Shown here piece after piece: positions 7,629 to 16,684 of a stretch of 43,569 nucleotides of DNA (position 1 is its first letter; each line of letters opens with the position of its first letter). Both the position numbers and the translations under genes were made by a program. Below the pieces are notes generated by a model. That model made no database searches, was not told the origin of the DNA, and worked only from the letters and a program-made list of their open reading frames with translations. This DNA comes from Alphaproteobacteria bacterium. GTDB lineage: Bacteria > Pseudomonadota > Alphaproteobacteria > UBA9655. The stretch is from positions 1 through 43,569 of the forward strand of contig JABDDK010000011.1 of assembly GCA_013287665.1 (NCBI GenBank), written 5' to 3'.

Positions 7629-9916
7629 TGAATTTTTCCAAGGTGTGGAAGAACATTTTTTGTTTTCTTATAGCTAATATCACAAGAATACGTCTCATTT
7701 TTATATATAAATGTCAATGCATTTAGAGGCTCAAGGCCTGTCATATAGACCTCACCTTCATATCCAACGGGAAAAGTATCATTTTTCAATTTTATAGTTG
7801 TACCTGTAGGAACAGGCTCCCTGGAAGGCATCACTAGATTAGCAAGAGCGCTTGAAGAGGATTTTATTGGGAAATTTAAAACTAATCCGCTTCGATAAAA
7901 AGGTATAGCATTCATATCTAAAGTCTTGAGTTCAGCATCTAAAGGCAGATCCTGCAGTTCTAAACGGAGAGGGTTATTTTGGTAAGGGAGAAGATTAGGC
8001 ACAAATAAGTCACCATCTTGATCCGTATAACCAATGAGTTGATTTTGAGAATATACACTTACATCTTCGTACCCTGGAACTTTTATAACTGCAAAACTCT
8101 GCCCAACAATCCGGGACAGATACAAATTTTGATCCATAAAGGCCAAGGATCCTTTAGCTTGAATTTGCCCACCCGTTATACCTTCTTGATGGGCAACAGC
8201 ACCTGTTAACGTTCCAGTATCATTTTGTCCAGAAAGTGACGCCAGGTAAGTCTTATTTTGCCCATTAGCTGCATACAAGTTGTAACCATAGCCTGGCCCT
8301 GGGGGTAAGTTTCGTGCAACTTGAACGGTTCCTTGATTTGAATGCTTCTGGGCCATGCCCCCAACATTTGCCGTTGTATTTTCTGTCAAAGCATAGGTCA
8401 GAGTTAGAAATACTGCTTTGTTTTCTGGTCCTTCAACATTGATTTGAGCTGTAATGTTTAGGGATAATCCCAAACCCAGTGTTTGATTATAGCCAACATT
8501 AACGAAACTAAACGTTGGAGAGAAGCGATTTGCTTGACGCACATATGAAACGCCAAGAGAAGCGCCAGGAAATAATGGAAGTCCAACAAATGATGTGATT
8601 AAACTCTTTGGAGAAAAGCATGGATTAATCCCCAGTTGAACAAAGTTCCTTGAAAAAAATTGAACATTTGTGCCAAGGGTAACCCCTTTCAAGGATTGAC
8701 GTTGAAAACCTGTCGCTACAAGATATCCGGGTTTGTTATTTCTTTGACTTATGGCCCCAGCAAGATTTGCAACTCCAAGAGCATCAATAAGGTAGCTTCC
8801 TCCAAGCCCTCCGGTTTGTTGTTTCGCTAGCAATTCACCTCGCACTTCAGGCGTAAATACCTCTGACAAACCAATCTGATAGGTTCCTGTGAAAGCGGGT
8901 TTTCCATAATCATTACTCTGTCGTCCAAAATTCTTACGAATAAACCCCAAGGAATAGGCGAAATTTGTTAATCCAGGCTTTAAAAGTGTATTTGAAACGT
9001 AATATGGAACGGTTACCTGCTGTTGACGACCCAAAAAATCTGTCGTCACAAAGTTTATTGTACCACTACCTGTTGTAACGGGGATGTTATCAATTCTAAA
9101 GGGCCCTGCCATCGTATCAACTTTTTTTGTCCTCGCATCATTGATAAACAGATCTATCGACGAGGGCACCACTGCCTCTCCTCTCGCAGAGGGAAGAGGA
9201 AACGTAATAAAGCTGGGCTGAGTTCCAAAGTTCGTTTTATATTGGATCCCTCCAAATCCAACTGTATTACCCCACATTCCCGGCACCGTGTAGCTATCCC
9301 CTAAAATGAGACTTTGCATTTCAATAGGATTATCAACTTGCCAATAAGAATTGAGGCGCACAGCATTATTACAAGTTATGCCCGAATTAGTAAGATTCTG
9401 TGCCAGAAAATCAGTAAAACCTGTTCCGTAGCCATTAAAGAGACCAACGGCAAATACACCGCCAATCTGTTTTGAGTTTGAATCCTTTTGAGCAATTGTA
9501 TCATAGTCAACATAAGCTCCGGGAGATGGATCCATTGGAATAACAAAAGGATTACCTGTAAGGTTTAGTTCCTGCCCATAAAAATAAGGAACAGGTACAG
9601 TAAGGTTAACTATCATTTGTTTATTATCGATTTGATACTTCAAACCATTTACAGCATTTAGATTATAATAACTTTCATTACGATGTTTAATCACTTTACC
9701 ATCAATCGTTTTCAAACCCCATGTTCTCATGTCATGAGAACTGGCATATAAGGCTCCTTCATCATCTTGAATAAACAATCCAATCTCATCAAGAGACTGT
9801 TTGTTAATCTCAACAGCCAAAAATTGTTCTCTAAAATCTCCTTCCTCAAGTGCACTCACTTTACCGTTGAGCAAAAGAAAAAAAAGAAGGCTTTTCCCCA
9901 TTAATAAAACAAACAA
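7595..9916 (-). CDS. Outer-membrane fimbrial usher (archaic chaperone-usher type)
   Basis: About 773 aa, close to the normal 780-850 of ushers. The order of landmarks is a hydrophobic N-terminal segment ending KVSA, the N-terminal chaperone-binding domain starting FREQFLAVEINKQSL, a long barrel region rich in alternating Gly/Tyr (LILGDSYTVPGMWGNTVGFGG), a plug-like region with VPSSIDLFINDARTKKVDTMAGPFRIDNIPV, and C-terminal domains with GYTDQDGDLFVPNLLPYQNN. It assembles and secretes the pilus subunits. The start is uncertain: a TTG at 9916 and an in-frame ATG at 9899-9901 both lack a good ribosome site, and the frame stays open upstream into the chaperone gene, where it would add basic residues to the signal peptide. 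Confidence 0.9.
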   Translation of the reverse strand: MFVLLMGKSLLFFLLLNGKVSALEEGDFREQFLAVEINKQSLDEIGLFIQDDEGALYASSHDMRTWGLKTIDGKVIKHRNESYYNLNAVNGLKYQIDNKQMIVNLTVPVPYFYGQELNLTGNPFVIPMDPSPGAYVDYDTIAQKDSNSKQIGGVFAVGLFNGYGTGFTDFLAQNLTNSGITCNNAVRLNSYWQVDNPIEMQSLILGDSYTVPGMWGNTVGFGGIQYKTNFGTQPSFITFPLPSARGEAVVPSSIDLFINDARTKKVDTMAGPFRIDNIPVTTGSGTINFVTTDFLGRQQQVTVPYYVSNTLLKPGLTNFAYSLGFIRKNFGRQSNDYGKPAFTGTYQIGLSEVFTPEVRGELLAKQQTGGLGGSYLIDALGVANLAGAISQRNNKPGYLVATGFQRQSLKGVTLGTNVQFFSRNFVQLGINPCFSPKSLITSFVGLPLFPGASLGVSYVRQANRFSPTFSFVNVGYNQTLGLGLSLNITAQINVEGPENKAVFLTLTYALTENTTANVGGMAQKHSNQGTVQVARNLPPGPGYGYNLYAANGQNKTYLASLSGQNDTGTLTGAVAHQEGITGGQIQAKGSLAFMDQNLYLSRIVGQSFAVIKVPGYEDVSVYSQNQLIGYTDQDGDLFVPNLLPYQNNPLRLELQDLPLDAELKTLDMNAIPFYRSGLVLNFPIKSSSSALANLVMPSREPVPTGTTIKLKNDTFPVGYEGEVYMTGLEPLNALTFIYKNETYSCDISYKKTKNVLPHLGKIQCIRSASCQDY

Positions 9917-9965
9917 TTTCCGTAGGAAGATCGAAGCAAGGCCGAAGTAGAAATCCTGGAGTGAC

Positions 9966-10724
9966 TTAAAGCTGAATAGTCTCAGAAAATTCTCCGTTGT
10001 TCGTTACAATAGTCACTATAACGTTGTTGCATTTAATCGTTTGTGGAAGTTGCAGAAGCCATTCCTTCGTTTGAGTCGGTAAAAGATAGTTATAGATCGT
10101 TTGATCAACCAATGGTTTTGCCTCTTTGTTTTCTTTTATTTTTACTTTATTAATAATAATATAACTATCTCCAGAGTTTTGAACTCTAACCTTAAGTTCT
10201 TGAGAACCTGTTCGACTCGCAGCTACAGCTAATTTCTGTTCACACGGGGAGAGTGACTCAACAAGGAGAGGAATACTAATCTCAAGAAGAGTTTGAACCC
10301 CCAAGTTGAGGGTGGGTTTAGCCTGTGGAACCTCTCGAACAAATACGCGATACGTCTCTCCTTTTTGAGAGTCTCTAGAAGAAAGGATCCCAACCCTTAC
10401 AAGCTGAGTATCATTAGGATTAATCGTTACAATGGGAGGCGTAATTAATATTTCTTTCGTGTTGTCGTAAATTTCTTTACCAAAAGAATGAGACCATTTA
10501 ACGGCATTCAGTTGGACCACAATGGCTTCTAAGGAATTATTTTTAATTTCAAGGGAGGTAATCTTTTGATTTTTTAATATTTCCAAACGGATTGGATTCA
10601 CTTCAATTGAAGAAGCAAAACCATAGGAATAAAAAAGGACAACAATAATAAAAGAGATGATCCCATGCTTTAGAGATTTTGCCAAATGAACGAAAGCATT
10701 CATATTATTGATTTTAGAGTCCAC
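9966..10724 (-). CDS. Periplasmic pilus chaperone (PapD-like, archaic class)
   Basis: This 252-aa protein has a hydrophobic segment (about residues 21-38, ending YSYGFASS) that serves as a signal peptide. Two Ig-like domains follow. The first carries the subunit-binding strand region ILITPPIVTINPNDTQLVRVG and ETYRVFVREVP, both diagnostic of fimbrial chaperones. The second ends FSETIQL. It would cap SCPU subunits and pass them to the usher. I kept the GTG start at 10724 because AAAGGG lies 6 nt upstream; an internal ATG at 10703 would give a shorter signal peptide but has no ribosome site. The gap to the usher is about 49 nt. Confidence 0.9.
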   Translation of the reverse strand: MDSKINNMNAFVHLAKSLKHGIISFIIVVLFYSYGFASSIEVNPIRLEILKNQKITSLEIKNNSLEAIVVQLNAVKWSHSFGKEIYDNTKEILITPPIVTINPNDTQLVRVGILSSRDSQKGETYRVFVREVPQAKPTLNLGVQTLLEISIPLLVESLSPCEQKLAVAASRTGSQELKVRVQNSGDSYIIINKVKIKENKEAKPLVDQTIYNYLLPTQTKEWLLQLPQTIKCNNVIVTIVTNNGEFSETIQL

Positions 10725-10808
10725 ATTGATCCCTTTCTTGTTTTTATGGATTCAAGCGAATAAAATTTACCTTATTCTAAGTTGCGTTCTTTTTGAAGAG
10801 TTAGATTC

Positions 10809-11315
10809 TTAAAATGTAACTGTAACAGTAATCGTGTCGGTATAATCGTTGGCGGGATGCGTTGTCGCCTGAGGACCAATAATTCTACCGTAGGCTGTCT
10901 TGACTTGAGCTAAGCCCGTCCCTGTATCATTGATTGTTTGCGTCGCGCCTGTTCCATCCCCCCACACTGTTGCGTAGGTATTGGCAGTATATATATTATA
11001 ATTCAAAGGAGTGCCTGGCGCCGTGGCAGAAGTCATTTGTCTGTTGACGAACGTACCAGAACCAGTACTTAAGCCGGCTGACCAAGCCGTTCCATTTGAG
11101 CATGTCACCGTAATTGAGTTTGATGCCATTACATCAGGACCGAACGGGCTAAAAGCTCCAAATGTGAGAGGTGTTGCAACCACAGAACAAGCAGCAGTTA
11201 CGTTTGCTGTAACGTTAAATGTTGTTGTGGCAGTGGAAGCACTGCAATCCTGCTGAGCCACAAGCAAGTTACAAAGAACTAGCCCAAGAGAGAGGATATA
11301 TATTTTCGTCTTCAT
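10809..11315 (-). CDS. SCPU-domain major pilus subunit, first gene of the chaperone-usher operon
   Basis: This 168-aa exported protein has signal peptide MKTKIYILSLGLVLCNLLVA, then a Thr-rich N terminus (TATTTFNVTANVTAAC) that could be the donor strand. The SCPU domain carries TPLTFGAFSPFGPD, LNYNIYTANTYATVWGDGTG and the final strand YTDTITVTVTF. Position first in the operon and single-domain size match CsuA/B-like major subunits. AGGGAG precedes the ATG. The AT-rich 104-nt gap upstream (11316-11419) presumably holds the operon promoter. The DNA is richer in GC than the gap, and the gene shares clear family identity with the second SCPU gene at 7167. Confidence 0.9.
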   Translation of the reverse strand: MKTKIYILSLGLVLCNLLVAQQDCSASTATTTFNVTANVTAACSVVATPLTFGAFSPFGPDVMASNSITVTCSNGTAWSAGLSTGSGTFVNRQMTSATAPGTPLNYNIYTANTYATVWGDGTGATQTINDTGTGLAQVKTAYGRIIGPQATTHPANDYTDTITVTVTF

Positions 11316-11419
11316 AAAGCTCCCTAAATATTTCTTTATATCACAAGGGATAACAAAATTAACTTAAAAATTTATTAAAATTTAAAATTTATTTTTAAAT
11401 GTATTTCCCGATGGGGAGT

Positions 11420-13357
11420 TCACCCAATTTTCGCCATATGCTGATCCAAGTTCACGCCATCTCCTTGTTTCACATATATTTTTTCTATAACCCCATCCAC
11501 TTCAGCCCGAATGATATTCTCCATCTTCATCGCTTCAATTGTAGCGACAGGTTGGCCAGCTTTGATGGGGTCCCCTTCTTTGACAAATACCTCAACAACA
11601 AGGCCTGTCATGGGAGATTGAACAATACGAGACATATCCGCTTTTTGTTTGAGTGGCATATGCAAGTAAAGATCAGCCACATGTGCTTCCAATACCTGCG
11701 TTAAAGCTGCATATCCGTTCCAAGAAAGCTTGTTAAGAACACCATGGGGGTCGAGTTGTATCGTCACGGAATGGCCATTAAACACCCCTTCAAAGAGAGC
11801 CTCTCCTGATAACCAACTCGTTTCTATAACGAGACTTTCCGCGGCCAAAACCTCATATCTCTCCCCTTCACCCCTGACTGTCATGGGATAACTCTTACGA
11901 TCGATAAGAACGGTAACCTCTGCCTGACTCAGTCCTTTTTGGATGACATGCATAACTGCCGCAGCCCCAACAGCAATGATGGGATTCTCTGGAACTGATG
12001 GTGAAAATCCAATGGGAAATTCAAGGTCAAGCGTTGCCGTATCGAAAGTGCTCTTTCTGAAGTGAGGCGAATTAACGAGGGCTGCAAGGAAATTAATATT
12101 GGTTTCAATTCCTCTTATATAATAGTGATCTAAACCAGCTAAAAGACTCTCAACAGCCACCTTTCGGTCAGTCTCATGGACAATGAGTTTTGAAATCATA
12201 GGATCATAATAGGGGGTAATCGTATCGCCCTCCTCAACCCCACTATCCACCCGAAGCTTACCCTCAGTTTCAAGGGGGGGCAGGTAAGTGCTCAGTCGTC
12301 CTATTGAGGGCAAAAAGCCCCGTGACGAATCTTCAGCATAAATGCGAGCTTCAATTGCATGACCGGAAAACTGCACGTCGGATTGCTTCATGCGTAGAGG
12401 TTCACCGGCTGAAATGCGCACCATTTCTTCCACGAGATCAAGCTTCGTCACCATCTCTGTCGTCGGATGCTCAACTTGAAGGCGGGTGTTCATCTCTAAA
12501 AAATAGAAGTTTCTTGTCTGATCGACAACGAACTCAACCGTACCTGCTGACGAATACTCCACAGCCTTCGCCAGACGAATGGCAGCTGAGGTCATGGACT
12601 CACGTAGTCCCTCAGTCACAAAGGGGCTGGGAGACTCCTCTATGACCTTCTGATGACGTCTTTGGAGGGAACATTCCCTCTCTCCCAAATGAATACAATT
12701 CCCATGAGTATCAGCAAGGATTTGGATTTCAATATGCCGGGCTGATTCGATATACTTTTCAAGGAAAACCCGTCCATCCCCAAAGCTTGCCTCTGCCTCA
12801 TGGATAGCCCCTTTCAAGCCTTCCTCTAGGTGAATCTTCTCTCGAATGATGCGCATTCCTTTACCGCCACCTCCCGCAGCCGCTTTCACCATTAAGGGAA
12901 AACCGATGGAATGGGCCACTTTTTGAGCTTCGTTTATATCACCCAGTGGCTCATCCGTTCCTGGAATACAGGGAACACCAGCATCTCTTGCAAGCCTTTT
13001 AGCCTCAAGCTTATCCCCCATCAGAGCAATCGCTTTTGCTGGAGGTCCGATGAAGACCAACCCTTCTTTCTTTACTGCTTCAGCAAATCCCGCGTTTTCA
13101 GAAAGAAAACCATAGCCAGGATGAATGGCTTCAGCGCCACTTTGCTTTGCTGCCTTCAAAATAGCGGGACTATTCAGGTAACTCTCAATTGCAGGCGCAT
13201 TCCCTATAAGATAAGCCTCCTCAGCCATCCTGACAGCGAGCGAGTCTTCATCCGCACTCGAATACACAACGACGGACCCAATTCCCATGCGGTTTAAGGT
13301 CTGAATAATTCGGCAAGCAATTTCACCGCGATTTGCAATCAGAACCTTTTTAAACAC
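11420..13357 (-). CDS. pccA: Propionyl/acetyl-CoA carboxylase alpha subunit (biotin carboxylase + BCCP)
   Basis: This 645-aa cytosolic enzyme subunit carboxylates biotin with ATP and bicarbonate and carries the biotin on its C-terminal arm. The biotin carboxylase domain (about 1-445) shows RGEIACRIIQTLNRMG, the ATP-grasp loop KAAAGGGGKGMRII, and LEMNTRLQVEHPTTEMVT. A linker/BT-like region follows. The C-terminal biotinyl domain has EAMKMEN with Lys611 as the biotin site. The presence of the middle domain and pccB beside it argue for propionyl-CoA rather than the separate AccB/AccC system. The start is GTG with a weak ribosome site, 13 nt after the 2TM gene, suggesting coupled translation in a pccB-2TM-pccA operon. 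Confidence 0.92.
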   Translation of the reverse strand: MFKKVLIANRGEIACRIIQTLNRMGIGSVVVYSSADEDSLAVRMAEEAYLIGNAPAIESYLNSPAILKAAKQSGAEAIHPGYGFLSENAGFAEAVKKEGLVFIGPPAKAIALMGDKLEAKRLARDAGVPCIPGTDEPLGDINEAQKVAHSIGFPLMVKAAAGGGGKGMRIIREKIHLEEGLKGAIHEAEASFGDGRVFLEKYIESARHIEIQILADTHGNCIHLGERECSLQRRHQKVIEESPSPFVTEGLRESMTSAAIRLAKAVEYSSAGTVEFVVDQTRNFYFLEMNTRLQVEHPTTEMVTKLDLVEEMVRISAGEPLRMKQSDVQFSGHAIEARIYAEDSSRGFLPSIGRLSTYLPPLETEGKLRVDSGVEEGDTITPYYDPMISKLIVHETDRKVAVESLLAGLDHYYIRGIETNINFLAALVNSPHFRKSTFDTATLDLEFPIGFSPSVPENPIIAVGAAAVMHVIQKGLSQAEVTVLIDRKSYPMTVRGEGERYEVLAAESLVIETSWLSGEALFEGVFNGHSVTIQLDPHGVLNKLSWNGYAALTQVLEAHVADLYLHMPLKQKADMSRIVQSPMTGLVVEVFVKEGDPIKAGQPVATIEAMKMENIIRAEVDGVIEKIYVKQGDGVNLDQHMAKIG

Positions 13358-13370
13358 AACAGGACTAGAT

Positions 13371-13973
13371 CTAAACAGTCGTCATGTTTGCAACTTTACG
13401 GGCCTTTAACGCCTTTGGAGCCTTTGGAGCCTTCGAAACATTTGAAGCTTTTAAAGCTTTAGGTGTTTTAGCCTTCTTAGCTTTTTTTGTTTTCTTTGCT
13501 TTAACCGCTTTTGGAGCCTTTATAACCGCGAGAGCTTTCTTTGCTTTCGTCGTCTTCTTTTTCTTAGGCTTCTTTACGACCTTTGCTTTCTTAACAGCAG
13601 CCTTTACCTCTTCTTCAATATGGGAAATTTCTTTGCTAATTTTTTCAGCAAGTCTTTGCGTTGGTGCATGTGTCTTGGAAGTCTTTTCCTTAGCACGAGG
13701 ACCAGTATTTAAGATGCGACGCACTTCTTGATCTTCCCACTCAGCGGTCATGAAAGGAACCATTGCGTTCATTTGAGGAATGAGGCCTAGTGAAAACGCA
13801 TGCACTCCAAGGCCAATACCCCATCCAATAATAACCCAAATAGGCCAGAAATATCCACCGCCCGAAATGGCCCAGATGAGAATCAAACCAAGGTTAACGA
13901 TGGCGTATATTAAGGCGTCTGTGTAGAACCGGCTGAGTTTACGGACGTGTTCTCTAACTTGTTGTTCAGTCAT
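13371..13973 (-). CDS. 2TM-domain membrane protein with histone-H1-like Lys/Ala/Pro tail
   Basis: This is a 200-aa protein with two parts. Residues about 1-75 match the 2TM domain: a short basic N terminus (VREHVRKLSRFYTDALIY), two hydrophobic helices and the conserved IIGWGIGLGVHAF. From about residue 110 the sequence becomes extremely basic and low in complexity, made of K/A/P units such as KKAKVVKKPKKKKTTKAKK and SKAPKAPKALKARK, like the tail of histone H1 or bacterial H1-like proteins. The tail would be cytoplasmic and could bind nucleic acid or acidic partners. It sits between pccB and pccA with gaps of 19 and 13 nt, so it is co-transcribed with them; why is unknown. Confidence 0.82.
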   Translation of the reverse strand: MTEQQVREHVRKLSRFYTDALIYAIVNLGLILIWAISGGGYFWPIWVIIGWGIGLGVHAFSLGLIPQMNAMVPFMTAEWEDQEVRRILNTGPRAKEKTSKTHAPTQRLAEKISKEISHIEEEVKAAVKKAKVVKKPKKKKTTKAKKALAVIKAPKAVKAKKTKKAKKAKTPKALKASNVSKAPKAPKALKARKVANMTTV

Positions 13974-13992
13974 AGGTTTCTCCTAATTATAA

Positions 13993-15525
13993 TTATAATG
14001 GAATATTGTCATGTTTTTTCCATGGATTTTCAAGCTTTTTATTTTTAAGCATTTGTAAAGACTTGCAAATGCTTGTCCTTGTTTCATGTGGCATAATAAC
14101 ATCATCAATATAACCGCGACTTGCGGCAACCACGGGATTCGCAAACTTCTGTCTGTATTCTTCCGTGTAGGTTTCGACTTCTCGTCTGTTATCAAGTTGA
14201 TTTCTGAAAATAATTTCAACAGCCCCTTTTGGACCCATCACAGCTATTTCAGCCGAAGGCCATGCAAAATTCACATCCCCCCGCAAATGCTTTGAGCTCA
14301 TCACGTCATAAGCCCCGCCATAGGCCTTGCGGGTAATAATTGTGACTTTTGGAACGGTTGCTTCCGCATAAGCAAATAAGAGCTTCGCTCCGTGTTTAAT
14401 AATTCCACCATGCTCTTGAACCGTCCCTGGTAAAAATCCAGGAACATCCACAAACGTTACAAGCGGAATATGAAAGCAATCACAAAACCGCACAAACCGT
14501 GCCGCTTTCCTTGAGGAATCAATATCAAGACATCCTGCAAGAACTAAGGGCTGATTGGCAACAAAACCAACTGTCTCACCGTTCATTCGACCAAAACCAA
14601 TGATAATATTAGCGGCAAATTCGGGTTGGAGTTCAAAGAAATTTCCTTCATCCACAACCTTATGAATAAGGTCTTTCATATCATACCCCTTAGAGGAACT
14701 CTGGGGGATCAACGTATCGAGCGATACTGTTTTTCGATCTGGACTGTCAGGCGTTGTCTTAAGAGGGGGTGCCTCACGATTGGAGAGCGGCAGAAATTCA
14801 AAGAAACGTCTCAACTCCAAAAGGGTCTCTACATCATTTTCAAAAGCAAGATCTGCAACACCCGATTTGGTCGTATGGGGAAGGGCTCCCCCTAATTCCT
14901 CATGAGTCACTGTCTCGTGCGTCACTGTTTTCACAACATCAGGACCTGTCACAAACATATACGACGAATCCTTCACCATAAAGATAAAGTCGGTCATGGC
15001 AGGGGAATACACAGCCCCACCCGCGCAAGGCCCCATAATCACCGAAATTTGCGGCACAACACCAGATGCAAGAACGTTCCGTTGAAAGACATCCGCATAT
15101 CCCGCAAGGGAATCAACACCTTCTTGAATACGAGCCCCGCCTGAATCATTAAGTCCAATAATGGGCGCTCCCACTTGCATTGCCTTATCCATAATCTTTC
15201 CGATTTTCAGTGCGTTCGTCTCACTCAAACTTCCGCCAAAAACCGTAAAATCTTGTGAGAACACAAAGACGAGCCGCCCTTCAATTTTCCCATATCCCGT
15301 AATCACGCCATCCCCTGGGATTTTAGTTTTATCCATCCCAAAGTCTTGACAGCGGTGCTCAACAAACATATCCCATTCTTCAAAGGAGCCAGGATCAAGC
15401 AACACCTCAAGCCTCTCGCGAGCAGTTAATTTTCCCTTTTTGCGATGAGCTTCAATGCGCTTCAGGCCGCCACCGAGCTTTGCAGCCTCACGCTTTTCTT
15501 GCAATTGTTTGAGAACGCTTTGCAT
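13993..15525 (-). CDS. pccB: Propionyl-CoA carboxylase beta subunit (carboxyltransferase)
   Basis: This 510-aa protein, a normal length for PccB, carries the two crotonase-like halves of the carboxyltransferase. The first half has [39 protein letters not shown] and [16 protein letters not shown]. The second has [26 protein letters not shown] and [16 protein letters not shown], with [18 protein letters not shown]. It transfers CO2 from biotin on PccA to propionyl-CoA, forming methylmalonyl-CoA. The A-V-M-G-P region supports an acyl-CoA carboxylase of the PCC group. It is first in the operon, with AGGGAG upstream of the ATG. The next step, B12-dependent methylmalonyl-CoA mutase, is not in this window. 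Confidence 0.93.
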   Translation of the reverse strand: MQSVLKQLQEKREAAKLGGGLKRIEAHRKKGKLTARERLEVLLDPGSFEEWDMFVEHRCQDFGMDKTKIPGDGVITGYGKIEGRLVFVFSQDFTVFGGSLSETNALKIGKIMDKAMQVGAPIIGLNDSGGARIQEGVDSLAGYADVFQRNVLASGVVPQISVIMGPCAGGAVYSPAMTDFIFMVKDSSYMFVTGPDVVKTVTHETVTHEELGGALPHTTKSGVADLAFENDVETLLELRRFFEFLPLSNREAPPLKTTPDSPDRKTVSLDTLIPQSSSKGYDMKDLIHKVVDEGNFFELQPEFAANIIIGFGRMNGETVGFVANQPLVLAGCLDIDSSRKAARFVRFCDCFHIPLVTFVDVPGFLPGTVQEHGGIIKHGAKLLFAYAEATVPKVTIITRKAYGGAYDVMSSKHLRGDVNFAWPSAEIAVMGPKGAVEIIFRNQLDNRREVETYTEEYRQKFANPVVAASRGYIDDVIMPHETRTSICKSLQMLKNKKLENPWKKHDNIPL

Positions 15526-15630
15526 TCATGTACTCCCTGGAGAAGAGTATATCAAAAAAAGAGCCTCTTGGCGATGCGTTTTGATTATATGTATGAGTTC
15601 AGTCGATATGAGCCTTTTCAAGAACTCCAT

Positions 15631-16110
15631 TCACTCTTTTTTACTTTTTTTCTTCTTGCAATAGATCACACATGACGTAAGAGCGACAGCTCCAAGGACT
15701 GCGAACAAAGCTTTTGGAGGAACCTTCTTCATAAGCTCAGTCAGGTCCTCACAATCTAGATTGCGCATCTGGTCTAAGCTTTTTTCCAAGAGAGGTATGA
15801 TCTGAGGGGACGATTGTGTTTTCTTAGGGTATAAACGACTCGCGATCAGCATAAGCCCAAAGGCGATAAGCAAAAACAAAAAGCATAGAAAAAGTGCAGC
15901 CAGAGCCTCTCCCCAAAAGGGGATAAGATAATGATAAAGTGCCGAAATCGCAAAAACACCAGAAATAATTAAAAATACAGATGCAATGCTGCAGAGAACT
16001 ATTTTTCTTATCACATTTCTAAAGTTAAAAATCTTCTGAAATGGAAATAAATTTAAAATGACGGAAATAAGATTCTTATTAGAGAACGATATATTTAATA
16101 AGTCCTTCAT
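15631..16110 (-). CDS. Membrane protein, YqjE/holin-III-like
   Basis: This 159-aa protein has two long central hydrophobic segments (about residues 40-60 and 70-92, the latter LAALFLCFLFLLIAFGLMLI). A third hydrophobic segment near the C terminus (ALFAVLGAVALTSCVIY) precedes a Lys-rich tail KKKKSKKE. The two-helix hairpin after an N-terminal amphipathic stretch resembles YqjE-type proteins. The start overlaps the end of the DUF883-like gene by 4 nt, and yqjD-yqjE pairs occur together elsewhere, which supports the call. The function of the family is unknown. Confidence 0.6.
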   Translation of the reverse strand: MKDLLNISFSNKNLISVILNLFPFQKIFNFRNVIRKIVLCSIASVFLIISGVFAISALYHYLIPFWGEALAALFLCFLFLLIAFGLMLIASRLYPKKTQSSPQIIPLLEKSLDQMRNLDCEDLTELMKKVPPKALFAVLGAVALTSCVIYCKKKKSKKE

Positions 16111-16529
16111 TTAAGAATTTTTCCTATAATAATCCCTGCTCCAACTGCAAATAAAAGACTTTTAAAAGGATTTTCTTTTACATATGTGGCAACATGGGAC
16201 AGCTGCTCGTCACAGCCTTCTTCAATTTTCCCAGCGTATTTCTTTGCTTTGTCTTTAGAGGCGTTGATCTTGTCATCAAACGAAGCTCGTAAATTGTTGA
16301 AGCTTTTGGTTGTGATGGCTTTGAGCGGTTCCCATTCATCCGCCGAGGCCGATTTTAATTTTCCATAGGCGGCCTTCGCTTCTTGGAGAATATCTTTCAA
16401 GGATTTATTGATTTTTTTTACATGCTTTCCAGTGCTGCCCTTAAAGTCACCTTGAATAAGCGATAATTGTTGGGTGTAAGCTTCTAATTCCTTTTTTAGA
16501 TTTTTAAGATACTTTTCTCTGTCTTCCAT
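16107..16529 (-). CDS. YqjD/ElaB-like (DUF883) tail-anchored protein
   Basis: This 140-aa protein has no signal peptide. Residues 1-115 are highly charged and helical, with coiled-coil character (KYLKNLKKELEAYTQQLS, KSFNNLRASFDDKINASKD). The C terminus reads YVKENPFKSLLFAVGAGIIIGKILK in its last 25 residues, a single membrane anchor of the DUF883 type (PF-P motif before a Gly-rich helix). Escherichia coli relatives bind ribosomes at the inner membrane in stationary phase; that role here is inferred. It forms a two-gene unit with the YqjE-like gene. Confidence 0.72.
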   Translation of the reverse strand: MEDREKYLKNLKKELEAYTQQLSLIQGDFKGSTGKHVKKINKSLKDILQEAKAAYGKLKSASADEWEPLKAITTKSFNNLRASFDDKINASKDKAKKYAGKIEEGCDEQLSHVATYVKENPFKSLLFAVGAGIIIGKILK

Positions 16530-16647
16530 GGTATTCCCCTTTTCATCATAAAATCACTTTATTTTAGAAAACTTAAAATTTGATTAAGACTCTGAATTTT
16601 GATGCGGCTGAGAGCTCTTCTTCACTCTTTCTTTACACTCCGTGGGT

Positions 16648-16653
16648 TATAAT
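16648..16653 (+). promoter_or_regulatory. Consensus -10 hexamer upstream of the arginase gene
   Basis: A perfect TATAAT lies at 16648-16653, 31 nt before the arginase ATG at 16685. No good -35 box is visible at the usual spacing (a TTTACA is only 10 nt upstream), so this is a weak call. Confidence 0.4.
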
Positions 16654-16684
16654 GTAATTGTCAGCTCAGGTGAGGAAACAACAA

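Noticed and set aside
13384-13731. A 115-codon Ala/Phe-rich plus-strand frame
   Set aside because: It is the antisense of the Lys/Ala repeat tail of the 2TM gene, whose low complexity keeps the opposite frame open.
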